Below, one piece after another: positions 53,379-63,800 of a DNA stretch of 64,000 nt (within the stretch, counting starts at the first letter, position 1; each line of letters begins with the position of its first letter). Where the stretch lies: contig CAYULF010000006.1 of assembly GCA_964445695.1 (NCBI GenBank), positions 186,001 through 250,000 on the forward strand. The letters run 5' to 3'. The translations under genes were made by a program, and so were the position numbers. This DNA comes from JAUIKM01 sp964445695 (GTDB lineage: Bacteria > Bacteroidota > Ignavibacteria > Kapaibacteriales > UBA7675). The notes under the pieces are model-generated. The model searched no databases. It saw only the letters and a program-made list of their open reading frames with translations, and was not told where the DNA came from.

Positions 53379-55826
53379 TTAAAAAGTTGCACGCGAAACG
53401 GTTATGCTGAATCGCGGACTGTCTGTTTGTGTCATGCGCGCCGTGACATCCATGCGCAAAAAAATTAACACGCGATTGATTCCGATCCCCAATTCGTAAA
53501 ACACCTGACGGCGGGTATCGGCAATCGATGGCAATTCGGTTCCGCTGAACAAGCGCGTTTTGTCGTCAAATTCAGACCAGTGAACGTTGGCAACGCCGAT
53601 GAATTCAATCCCGAAGGCCGCGACATTGGGAATGCGCAGCAGGCCGGGAACGACCTCGCCGAAATTGTGCTCGGCATTGATCGAGATGTATTTGTCGCCG
53701 TAGAATTCTTTCACGTCCATCGTGCGGAACGAGCCGTCGACTGCGGTACCGGAAACCGATGTTTCGGCGCTGAAGAAACGCTGCGGCGGAAGATCGCCGC
53801 GCGTAAAACCGCCGCTCAATCGCAGGTCCAGACGCCAGAGCGGCAAGGTCCGCGTACGCCAGAACAGCGCGCCTTCGTAGCGTTCGAAGGAAAAATCGCT
53901 TGCGAGTATTTCGGGATCGGAGATTTCAGCCGTTAAGCGCAATCCCAGGTCGGAAATGCGGCGCAGAGGACTGTAATCCAGGTTCAATTCAGCGTTTAAA
54001 GTCCGCATCATGCCGCCAAAGATCGGTGGATTTTCGCGATCGCGTTCGCTGCCGCCAAAAAAGGAAAAACTGCTGCCCGTCGGGGCATTCTGCTGACGTT
54101 CCTGACGCACGAACAAGTCAAGCGTGTGCGGTTTAACAAAGACTTCGCGGCGAATGAATTCTTCCTGGCCAAAACCAAAAGTCAGGCCCGCCTGAAATCC
54201 CTCGCTGTAGTAATAGTCGCCGTAGTCCGCGCCGAAAATCAGTGAGACGGGCGTGATGGCGCGAGCAGTAACAAAATACGGACTGTCGCGCCGCAGGAGA
54301 TCGCGGTGCACCTGGCCTTTGATGCCCACGCGGTGCAGGTCGTCCAGAAACAGGTTAAGACCAAGCTCCCCCATCACGCGCCCATCGGCAGTGCCATAGG
54401 CAAACTTGCCGGAAGCCTCCAGGTTGTTAAACACGTAGTCGGACATCCCAATGCCCAGACGCGCGCCGTTGATGCTGTTATAGGCAAAGACATCCTGCAT
54501 GCCGGTGAAGGGTTTGCGGTTCAGGGTACGGGCGACGGTGTTAATTTCACGTGCAAAGCGATCGAAATAACTACGCGACTCAATGGAGTCCGGGTTTTCA
54601 ATGGATGTTAATATCTCGGCGTACGCGCGCTCCTCTTCAGCCGTGAGCGCTGCTACGGCGTGATTAAACCAATAGGTCGAGTCGAAGTCGTCAACTTCAT
54701 CTGCCACTTCAACTCGGCGGCGAGCAAAGAGGTCATCATCAATGTCGAAGTTAAAGGTGTAGTCGGAAGCCACGGTTTCGATGTGCACGTCAAGTCGCGG
54801 ATTGAATATCCAGAGAAAAGTCGCATTAACATGCGCGTCTATTCGCATGCCCGTCGGTGCGACAAAACCATCGAGTTCTTCAAACAGCTGCCGGTAGGTG
54901 AGGTCGGCGTCAAAAGGCAGGCGTACGGCAACATTGGGCTCCAGGTCGACACGCGTCGGGTAGAATCCCTCGGCGTCCAGAAAGATCACGCCTTCAAAAA
55001 GACGGCGTCCCTCCGATTTGGGCGTCGCGCGAATGCGGTTGAGTTCGCGGCCGCCGTCGTCGCGCAGGGTTCGCTCATAAACAAAGTCGTAATAGTCGAG
55101 CGCGTCCGGATGAAATGGCGTCGCAATCTCCTCTCCCAGTATGCTGACGAAGTCGTCAAAAGCGTTCAGGTTGGTGCCGAACGCCACGAAATTAGCCTGC
55201 GGCGGAACGTTGGCACTCTGGCGGCGTTGGTAGATTTCATTGTAGTAGTTGTCCGGCTGTTGAAAGTAGCCGTCCGAAAAAGATTCAAAGATTGCGATGA
55301 CGACGGTATCGCGGCCGGGCAGGCTGATACGGCCGGCCGTATTGGTATCGGCTTTGGCCACAAACTTTGTGTAGAGCGTGTATTTGTAGTTTTCGAGCGA
55401 ATCCGCCTGCTTTTCCTTGCGCGCAATCGCGCGGCGCATCATGGCCACGGCCGGGTCTTCCAGCGCAACGACCACTTCGGGAATGACAACGCCCGCAGGC
55501 GAAAGCGAGATATTCAGGTACAGCGTATCGCCGGCAGTAACGATTGCCGTGCGTTGAACGGCGGAGAAACTGACATGCGAGAAATTCAGCGTATAGGAAC
55601 CTGCCGGCAGACGCAGCAGAAAGCCGCCGTCTTCGCGCGTCACTGCTCCGCGGCGGGTGCCTTCAACCCGAACGCTGGCAAATGGAATGGGCTCGCCGGA
55701 GAGTGAATCGGCGACGACACCAAAAACTGTTCCGGTTGCAGCCTCATCGACGGACCGGTCGTTTTGCGCCCGGGACTGCGCAACTAAACAGAAAAAAGCA
55801 GCAAGGAACAACGCAAAGACGCGCAT
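53379..55826 (-). CDS. DUF5686 outer-membrane protein with carboxypeptidase regulatory domain
   Basis: 815 residues from the ATG at 55826, preceded by GGCGGA; 55856 is an alternative, and the frame further upstream overlaps the GNAT gene in another frame. Signal peptide MRVFALFLAAFFCLVAQSRAQ. Residues about 38-120 are a CarboxypepD-regulatory-like beta-sandwich (TGTVFGVVADSLSGEPIPFASVRVEGTRRGAVTREDGGFLLRLPAGSYTL). DUF5686 follows, with a helical start at about residue 140 (YKYTLYTKFVAKAD) and then a C-terminal section with many alternating beta strands that looks like an outer-membrane barrel. DUF5686 is common in Bacteroidota and its function is unproven. The protein may bind or move a surface ligand. 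Confidence 0.85.
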   Translation of the reverse strand: MRVFALFLAAFFCLVAQSRAQNDRSVDEAATGTVFGVVADSLSGEPIPFASVRVEGTRRGAVTREDGGFLLRLPAGSYTLNFSHVSFSAVQRTAIVTAGDTLYLNISLSPAGVVIPEVVVALEDPAVAMMRRAIARKEKQADSLENYKYTLYTKFVAKADTNTAGRISLPGRDTVVIAIFESFSDGYFQQPDNYYNEIYQRRQSANVPPQANFVAFGTNLNAFDDFVSILGEEIATPFHPDALDYYDFVYERTLRDDGGRELNRIRATPKSEGRRLFEGVIFLDAEGFYPTRVDLEPNVAVRLPFDADLTYRQLFEELDGFVAPTGMRIDAHVNATFLWIFNPRLDVHIETVASDYTFNFDIDDDLFARRRVEVADEVDDFDSTYWFNHAVAALTAEEERAYAEILTSIENPDSIESRSYFDRFAREINTVARTLNRKPFTGMQDVFAYNSINGARLGIGMSDYVFNNLEASGKFAYGTADGRVMGELGLNLFLDDLHRVGIKGQVHRDLLRRDSPYFVTARAITPVSLIFGADYGDYYYSEGFQAGLTFGFGQEEFIRREVFVKPHTLDLFVRQERQQNAPTGSSFSFFGGSERDRENPPIFGGMMRTLNAELNLDYSPLRRISDLGLRLTAEISDPEILASDFSFERYEGALFWRTRTLPLWRLDLRLSGGFTRGDLPPQRFFSAETSVSGTAVDGSFRTMDVKEFYGDKYISINAEHNFGEVVPGLLRIPNVAAFGIEFIGVANVHWSEFDDKTRLFSGTELPSIADTRRQVFYELGIGINRVLIFLRMDVTARMTQTDSPRFSITVSRATF

Positions 55827-55866
55827 CCATTCCGCCTGAATTCCGAAGGGTAACATACGGTCGAAC

Positions 55867-56481
55867 TCAATCTTCCCGCAGCGACTTCCACCAGAAGCGC
55901 ATACACTTTTCCGTTTCGTGAGTCTCGCCAATCTCCGTCCACCCAAGAGTAGTTTCAATATCGGGACGCGGTGAAAATCCGCACGACTGCCAGAGTCTTT
56001 CCGGCGAACGATAATCCGCCGGACGAATCGCCTCATCCGCCGGACGCACAACGCCGCACATGGTTGCAAAATCATACGTTCCAAGTGTGCGGGCGTGCAG
56101 TTCGCGCTGCAGCATGAAGGCACGGCCAATGCCACGTCCTCGCCAGGCCGGCAAAAGAACGGATTCCGCAAAGTAGTAGAAGTTCGCAGGATCATAACCG
56201 GCACGAATCCAGGGCTCCTGAAAAAGTCCCTCGGCCCGCACCAGCGGCATACCGGTGGATGCGCCCACGACTACGCCGCCGGCATGGGCAAGCACCAGGA
56301 CTTTGCCTTCCGCCACGACATAGGGTTGCATGTACTCGGCTTCCTCCTCTTCACTGCCGGAGTAGAGATAGGGATACTCGCGGAAAACCTGCATTCGCAA
56401 ACGGGATACGTCGGCCAGCCATGGAAGTACGGCTTCTTCGGTGTAAACCCTGACGTCAACTGCGGAAGTTGGGGGCTGCAT
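55867..56481 (-). CDS. GNAT family N-acetyltransferase
   Basis: 204 residues. VRVYTEEAVLPWLADVSRLRMQVFREYPYLYSG begins a GNAT fold; FAESVLLPAWRGRGIGRAFMLQRELHA carries the acetyl-CoA R/Q-x-x-G-x-G/A motif (RGRGIG). The final part (SPERLWQSCGFSPRPDIETTLGWTEIGE) is a typical GNAT ending. It differs from the RimJ/RimL-like trio elsewhere in the window and resembles a small-molecule acetyltransferase subtype. Substrate unknown. Its start is near that of a divergent open membrane gene region at 56779. Confidence 0.88.
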   Translation of the reverse strand: MQPPTSAVDVRVYTEEAVLPWLADVSRLRMQVFREYPYLYSGSEEEEAEYMQPYVVAEGKVLVLAHAGGVVVGASTGMPLVRAEGLFQEPWIRAGYDPANFYYFAESVLLPAWRGRGIGRAFMLQRELHARTLGTYDFATMCGVVRPADEAIRPADYRSPERLWQSCGFSPRPDIETTLGWTEIGETHETEKCMRFWWKSLRED

Positions 56482-56778
56482 GTGATTAGCGTCTATGGAA
56501 GTACTACAAGGCGGAATTTGGCCAAAACACGCCGTGCGCGGCGTTTAATTGTGCGTTTGTACGGAATAATACCCCACTGGTCAGGACAGTTGAAGCTGCA
56601 TTCGGCAGGCTGCGGGCGATCGCCTGGATGTCGGACATTCAAACAGATTGAGCACGGCGGCGGGCGGGAATTTTTGTAGATTCGAATTCGGTCGAAATCC
56701 GTGCTTAACAGTCGTATTCCGCGCGGAGCGGCCGTGCTCCGACAGCCCGCCGGACAACCATCACACATCGGAAATACC

Positions 56779-57345
56779 GTGCAGCCGATTCGCAGTACGA
56801 CGAAAACTCCCCTGGCCTTTTTTCTGCGCGCAAAGGCGTGGCAGTTGTTCCTGCTGAATACGACGCCCGCCCTGCTGGTGCTGTCCTTTGTACCGCAGTC
56901 CGGGTTTACGCCTGTTATGCTGATTCTGGCGCTGACGATCTGCGCGGTGCCGTGGCTGCTGTGGTTGCACACGCTCGGCGCGACGCTGGGACGCGTCACT
57001 CAGAAAGTTGTGCGCCCGCACATGGCTTTCTTCAGTTTTAATGTCGTTTACAGTCTGGTCTTTTTGCTTGGGTTTGCATTTCTGCTGGCAGAGATATTTC
57101 GGAGGGGATCCGTTGGAGAGGAGTTCAGTCTGGTGCTGGGCCTGGCGATTCCGGCGCAGCTGTACGCGGCGTTTGCGCTGTATCACAGCGTGTACTACGT
57201 GGCGCGCCGCCTGACGATTGTCGAGCTACAACGCAAAGCCTCGGTGGGCGAGGTTTTGCAGAACTTCGTTCTGATGTTTTTCTTCCCGATCGGCGTGTGG
57301 ATCACACAGCCAAAAATACGGGGCCTGTTCGCACGCTTGCGCTGA
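56779..57345 (+). CDS. Four-helix membrane protein of unknown function
   Basis: 188 residues from the GTG at 56779 (MQPIRSTTKTPLAFFLRAKAWQLFLL); the upstream GTG at 56701 adds 26 residues without hydrophobic or charged logic. Four hydrophobic segments follow: LLVLSFVP, LILALTICAVPWLLWLHTLG, MAFFSFNVVYSLVFLLGFAFLLAEIF and GEEFSLVLGLAIPAQLYAAFALYHSVYYVARRL, with VLQNFVLMFFFPIGVWITQPKI at the end. The order resembles small integral membrane proteins of Bacteroidota with no assigned role. No partner gene is obvious. Confidence 0.68.
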   Translation: MQPIRSTTKTPLAFFLRAKAWQLFLLNTTPALLVLSFVPQSGFTPVMLILALTICAVPWLLWLHTLGATLGRVTQKVVRPHMAFFSFNVVYSLVFLLGFAFLLAEIFRRGSVGEEFSLVLGLAIPAQLYAAFALYHSVYYVARRLTIVELQRKASVGEVLQNFVLMFFFPIGVWITQPKIRGLFARLR

Positions 57346-57422
57346 TCACAGCTGCGGTGTGGACTGGATATGTAGAGTGTGTGGGTGGATTAGTGGGCTG
57401 GAATCCGTTCGCAAGTTTGTCT

Positions 57423-57644
57423 TCAGGATCGGGCGTGTAACTCCGGAAATCTCAGGTCGGCGACGTCTTCGCTGCGTTTGTGCGCCATTCCGGAACAACA
57501 ATGAAGGCGCTTGGTGTGCCGCAACGCTACGTCGCTCAACAAATCGGGGCCTGATTCATACGGGTCATCATCTTCTTCCTTGTGCTGCGCGGACGCCGAC
57601 GACTTGACTGCGTCGCGCACTTTTTCAATGAAGTACTTAAGCAT
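57423..57644 (-). CDS. Possible 73-residue small protein
   Basis: 73-residue frame starting MLKYFIEKVRDAVKSSASAQ at 57644. AGGAAG stands 6 nt before the ATG, which is a good ribosome site. The start is amphipathic and lysine-rich, the middle acidic (HKEEDDDPYESGPDLL), and the end basic. The remaining sequence of 57346-57876 outside this frame shows no other gene. No homology judged; the frame could be a chance one with a good start. Confidence 0.4.
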   Translation of the reverse strand: MLKYFIEKVRDAVKSSASAQHKEEDDDPYESGPDLLSDVALRHTKRLHCCSGMAHKRSEDVADLRFPELHARS

Positions 57645-57876
57645 GATATCTTCCTGCTGCTGCTGTTTGAGTAAATGCCATACGACTTTACGTGCAATCT
57701 CTCACTCGACACGCAGTCACAAATTTGGCCACATTTTTTTGAAAAAAATTCTTGGTTCACAAAATTTCATTCTTTTTGATCGGTAAATCAGAAAACATTT
57801 CTACTATATTAGCCACTGGCGCGTAGCTTGGTCGAGTCGGATGTAAACTGGTTGGTAGACTTTGTTCGGGTTGTGA

Positions 57877-60800
57877 ATGCGGATTCTCCCCGGTTATACA
57901 GTCGTTGAAACATTACATGAAGGCGGTCAGACGATCGTTGTGCGCGCATTGCGGCGCAGCGACGAAGTGCCCGTGGTCATCAAGTTGCCTCTTCGTCCAC
58001 TGCCGACACACGCGGACATGGCTCAGATTCGACACGAATACGAACTGAGTCGCAGTGCGGGCAAAGCCGGTGCGGATCTGATCGGCCTGGAGTCGATTGG
58101 CGTCATCCCCGCCCTCGTATTCCGCGACGAGGGCATGATCTCACTCAAAGCGCTCCTGCGCGCCGGCACGCCTCCCCTGGACACCGCGTTGTTGCTGGCC
58201 GGCAACATCGCCCGCACGCTCGAACTGCTGCACGCCGTCGGAATCATTCACCGCGACATTTCACCGGCCAACATTCTGGTTGACACGACCAGCAAAGACG
58301 TGCACATCATCGACTATGGGCTGGCGATCCAGATGACTTCCCGGCATCAGGCTTTCCGCACGACCGACACGCTGGAAGGATCTCTGCCCTACATCGCACC
58401 CGAACTGACCGGACGCCTGGACCAGCCTTCCGACTACCGGGCGGACTACTATTCGCTTGGGGCCACGCTGTACGAACTGCTCGGTGGCAGACCTCCCTTT
58501 TTAACCGATGATACGATGGAACTGGTGCATGCTCACCTGGCGCGCGCACCGCAGTCGCTGCATCAGATCCGACCGGAAGTTTCCCCGGCGTTGGCATCGA
58601 TAGTCGATCGCCTGCTGGCCAAGTCCGCCGAGGACCGCTACCAGACCATTCCCGGTTTAATCCACGATCTCGATATCTGCAGCGAGGCTCTTGCCCGAGA
58701 CGAAGCTCCGCGGCACTTTGTCGCGGGGGCGCACGACGTCAAGGACACGCTGCAACTGCCGCGCAAGTTACACGGGCGCAGCAAGGAAATTACGGCGCTT
58801 AATCAAGCCGCCAGGCGCATAGCTCATGGCGCTCACGAACTTTTTCTGCTTGTCGGGCCGGCGGGAATCGGCAAGACCGCCCTGGTACATCGGCTGCAAA
58901 GTGACTTGCTTGATCGTCGCCTCAACGTTGCGACACTTTCGTTTAACCACCTTGAAAAACGACTGCCGCTTTCTTTGTTTGTCGATGCACTCACAGGGAT
59001 CGTTAAACAAATTCTGACAGAACGCGAGGAAGTGCTTGATGAATGGCGCAAGCGATTTGAAGAATCGAGTCAGACGGAACTGAATCGCTTTGTCGACCTC
59101 GTGCCGGAAATAGAGCTGATTGTCGGGCCACGGGAATCCGTCAACCGCCTCGTCGGGCAAACGCCGGCCGGCAACGAACGCCTCATTCAACGACTGGTGC
59201 GCGTGCTGGCGTCACCTGAGTCTCCCCTGATATTCTTTTTTGACGACGTGGAAACCGCCGACGAGCAGTCATTGAGGCTGTTGGAGTCGATTATCGTCGA
59301 TCGCTCAATCGATCATCTGTTGGTGATATGCGCCGTTCGCGACGGAGAGTCCGACAGCAGCAACACGGCGATCACCTTGCGCGACAAAAGCCGTGCAGCG
59401 GGTGTCAATGCGCGTTTTCTTGCCCTTGCGCCGCTCAATCGCGCCGAGTGCAATGCGCTGCTGGCGGAAGCGCTGCAGCGCGACGCGTCCGACCTGAACG
59501 AACTGACCGACGTGCTCATGTCCAAAACACGCGGCAATCCATATTTCCTGCTGGAGCTGCTCAAGGAACTGCACGCCGAATCTCTGGTCTTCATCGATGA
59601 AAAGGAGCGGAAATGGCGTTGGAAACTTGAGGCAATTCGCAGCCACGGAGCCACGCTCAACGTCGTGGAACTCATGGTCCGCCAGATTGGCGAGTTCGAC
59701 GATGCCACACGCGAAGTGCTGCAGCACGCCGCATGCATCGGCCTGTCATTTACCATAGAATTGCTGGCAAGGAGCGGCAAACGTTCGGCCGAGCAGGTGC
59801 AGGCAGCCCTGGCTCCGGTGGTCGAAAAAGGACTGGTACTGATCAGCGCGCTCAGTGAAACTCCGGACACACACGAGTACGAGTTCGTCAATGAACGCGT
59901 CCGCGCAGCAGCGTGGTCGACGCTGAACAGAGATAAGGCGGCGGCGGTGCACCTTTCCATTGCCAACGCAATGCACCGCGATTTGCGCGCACAGCCCGAT
60001 GATGAGGAATTGTTTGCGGTGGTTCAGCAGTATAAACAGTCGCAGCCGCCGCCGCGACAGCATGCCCAGATCCGCGCGCTCAATTATGACGCCGCACAGC
60101 GGGCATTGGATGCCGCCGACTTTACGACTGCGCTCCACTTTCTTATGGCGGCCGTTGAGCTGATCGACGAGGAAGCCTGGCAGGCCGACTCACTTGCGAC
60201 AACAGTCGACCTGATTCGCGTCGCAACGCGCGTAGCGCTCAAATGTCTGCAGTTCGATGTTGCATCCCATCTGATGTCAATGATGGAACAGCGCGACGTC
60301 AGTGATTTTGACCGCGCCTACACGCGCGCGATGCACGTCACAGCACTGATAATGCAAAACCGCCAGCGGGCGGCGCTGCAGGAGGCGCTGTCTGCGCTCA
60401 GCATCTTCAACGTCGATCCGCTCGGCGACCAGAATGAGCAGAAGTCGTCCGCAGCGCTGCTGGAATTGCAGCTGATACTGTCGCGCTTCGACATCACAAC
60501 CTGGAACGGCCTGCCGACCTGTGAAGACGCAGACAAGCGGATGATTGCTCAGCTGCTGTACCTCGCAGTGTTTGCCTCCTATCAGGGCGATGCTTCAACG
60601 CTGCCTCTGTTGCTCTTGCATACACTGAAGATGATCTGCCGCGACGGCAAAACGCTTGAAACGCCGCTGATCATCATTCACATTGCCACGCTGCTGAGCA
60701 AACAGCCTTCGTCGGTTCAACTGGCGGCGCAACTGTCGGAGCACGCGCTCGACCTGTCCCTGCGCGAGAGCAATCGCACCGTGCTGAATATTTGCCGCAT

Positions 60801-63800
60801 CCACTACTACGGCTACATCGCACCGTGGACGGACGGCCTGCAGAGTACGATCGGCAAGCTGGAGGAAATTGAACAGCATTTTCAGGAGGATCTGGCCGCA
60901 ATCGCTGAAGTATGCCCGACTCGCGGGCTGCAGCGCTTTCTCGCCGGCGACGATCTGTCCAATCTGACAGAGTCGCTGCTCTCGCGTCAGAGCGAACTTG
61001 AGGCCGCAGGTATGGCCTATGAGGGACAGCTGACCGCGATAATCAATCAGGCGGCGCAGGTCATGATTTCGGGCGGCACCGTTCCCTTTCGACTGACAGG
61101 CATGGCTTACGACGAGGAACTGCACCTGCCGCGGCACATCGAGGAAGGGCGATACACACAGATCTTCACAACGGCTCTGCTCAAGACAATTGTCTGCGTG
61201 CATTACGGTCAATTTGAATCGGCACTTGAAAGCGCCGGGCAAGCACACGCCGCGGCTCCAAAGAGCGTGAGCAGCTTTACGTTGTATTTCCTGCTGTTCT
61301 ACGAAGCGGTGGCCATGTGCGGCGCCAACCGCGAGTCGAGTGACCCACACGTGCGCAGGTCGTTGATAAATATGCTCGGCATGCGTCAGCGCAAGCTGGA
61401 AACCTGCGCCGAGATTTGCCCATCAATGTTCCGCCACAAGAGCGGGCTGCTCGCGGCGGAACTGGCACGACTGGAAGGCCGCAACTGGGAGGCGGCCGGG
61501 CTCTACGATCAGGCCGCGTCGGATGCCGTCAAAGCGTCGTCCCACCACGAAGCCGCCGTTGTGAAAGCTTTTGCAGCGCATTTTTATATGACCGAGAATC
61601 GCACGAGATTCGCCGAACTGTACCTGCGCGCCGCCTACTACTCCTACACCACGTGGAAGGCTGAAACCAGAGCACTGGAGATCGAGAAAACGCTGCTGTC
61701 CGTCGACGCACGCCGATTTGCCACGCCGAACGAACGTCCCTTCGGCCGCCCCTCCTACGAAGCTACCAGCCAGACTTCCACGACGGTTATCGATGTGGAA
61801 ACCATCATGAAGGCAAGTCTGGCCGTTTCGAGCGAGATGCGCAGCGATGGTTTGTTTACCTCCCTGCTGATGGCCCTGATGCAGAACGCCGGCGCTGAAC
61901 GCGTGGTGCTGCTGGCTTTGCGCGACTCGGAATGGCGCATGCTGGCGGAGGGACGCTCCAGAGAACAGGCCGAAGTGAAACTGTTTGATCCGCCCCAGGC
62001 CATCGGTAACAAACTACCGGAGAGCCTGATCAACTTCGTAGCGCGCACGGGCGAGCGCCTCGTGCTGCACGATGCCTCCACGCATGAACAGTTTGCTCGC
62101 GACCCCTACATTATTGCGGCGAGTCCGCACTCCGTGCTTAGCGCACCGGTTTTGAACCAGGGGCGCATCACGGCGGTGCTCTACGCCGAAAACAATCTGA
62201 CGACCGGAGCATTTACACCTGAACGCCTGATTGTGCTCGAGAGTCTGGCTTCGCAGGCGGCAATATCCATGCAAAATGCGGAGCTCTACCATCGCCTTGA
62301 AGAGTACAGCCGGACGCTGGAAGAAAAAGTCGACCAACGCACTTCCCAGCTGGCGCTTATGACGGACGAAGCGCGGCGCGCCTCACATGCCGCGGAGGGT
62401 GCAAACCAGGCCAAAAGCGACTTCCTGGCAAACATGAGTCATGAAATCCGCACTCCGATGAACGCCGTCATCGGCATGACCGAGATTCTGATGGAGAGCA
62501 ATCTGAATACCGAGCAGCGCGATCTGGTGGAAATTGTGCGTAGCAGCGGCGAGACGCTTCTAAATCTGATTAACGACATCCTCGATTTCTCCAAAATTGA
62601 AGCCGGTAAACTCGAAATCGAGAGTCGGACCTTCAGCCTGAGAAAGTGCATTGAGAGTGCCTTTGATCTGCTTTCGGTAAAGTCCCTGGAAAAAGAACTC
62701 GAACTGGCCTACCGCATAGCGCCGCACGTCCCGGAATACGTTCGCGGCGACGAAACGCGCCTTGGGCAGATTCTTGTTAACCTGATCGGCAATGCCGTCA
62801 AGTTCACGGAGCAAGGAGAAATCATATGTGATGTCAAGGCGGATGAAGGACCGGATAGCAATTCGCGGATGTTGACGTTCAGCGTGCGCGACACCGGCAT
62901 TGGGATACCGGCCGACCGCCTCGACCGTCTGTTTCACTCGTTTACTCAGGTGGACACATCCACCACGCGCAAATACGGCGGCACGGGCCTGGGACTGGCC
63001 ATCAGCAATCGCCTGGCCGAGCTGATGGGCGGACGCATGTGGGTTGAAAGCGAAATCGATCAGGGATCGGTGTTTAACTTTTCGATTCAGGTCGAAGTCC
63101 TGCCGTCCGAACGCAGCCCATTTCCCAGTAAACTGATCAGTGTCCTGCAGGGAAAATGTGCCGCTCTGTGTGAACCGAACGACTCTCTGCGCAACATACT
63201 TGAAGAACTTCTCTCCGGTTGGGAGATGAAGGTCATCAATCTCGATGACAAACAAAATGGCCTTTTCAAAAAACAGGCCGTGCAGAAGTCGGAGCGCACA
63301 CCCGGAAAACAGGGTACGCCGGACGTTTTTGTCGGATCGGATTCAGCCGCTTTCAGGGCTGCCATTCAGTCGATAACCGCTGCGGACGACAGCCTTCCGG
63401 CCAATGTTATCCTGCTCCTTCCGCCGGGATCACCGCGCCCGGAATGCAGCGCAAATGTGAAGTTGACGGTGCTGCACAAGCCGCTCAAACCGGTCAAACT
63501 TTTGCGGACGTTAAGTGAAGCGGTTTCCGGCAAACAAGGCGTCACCCGCTCTCTCGCAGGACGGGAAAACAGCGCGTTTGATCCGGACATGGCACAACGA
63601 TGTCCGCGCAGAATTTTACTGGTGGAAGACAATCTGGTCAACCAAAAAATGGCGCGCAAAATGCTCCGGAGATTCGGCTACGAGATAGATATCTGCGCCA
63701 ATGGCCGCGAGGCATGTGAAGCCGTGCACAAGGTAGAATACGACCTGATATTTATGGATATTCAGATGCCGGAAATGGACGGCCTGACCGCCACAAAAAC

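Noticed and set aside
54660..55706. Plus-strand 348-residue frame opposite the DUF5686 gene
   Set aside because: No motif or ribosome site; the minus-strand gene has signal peptide and domain sequence.
55827..56204. N-terminal extension of the DUF5686 gene to 56204
   Set aside because: It runs through the acetyltransferase gene in another frame and would bury the signal peptide 125 residues inside.
60595..61350. Minus-strand 251-residue frame within the hybrid kinase
   Set aside because: The plus-strand hybrid is continuous here with TPR-like helices; the reverse frame has no domain.
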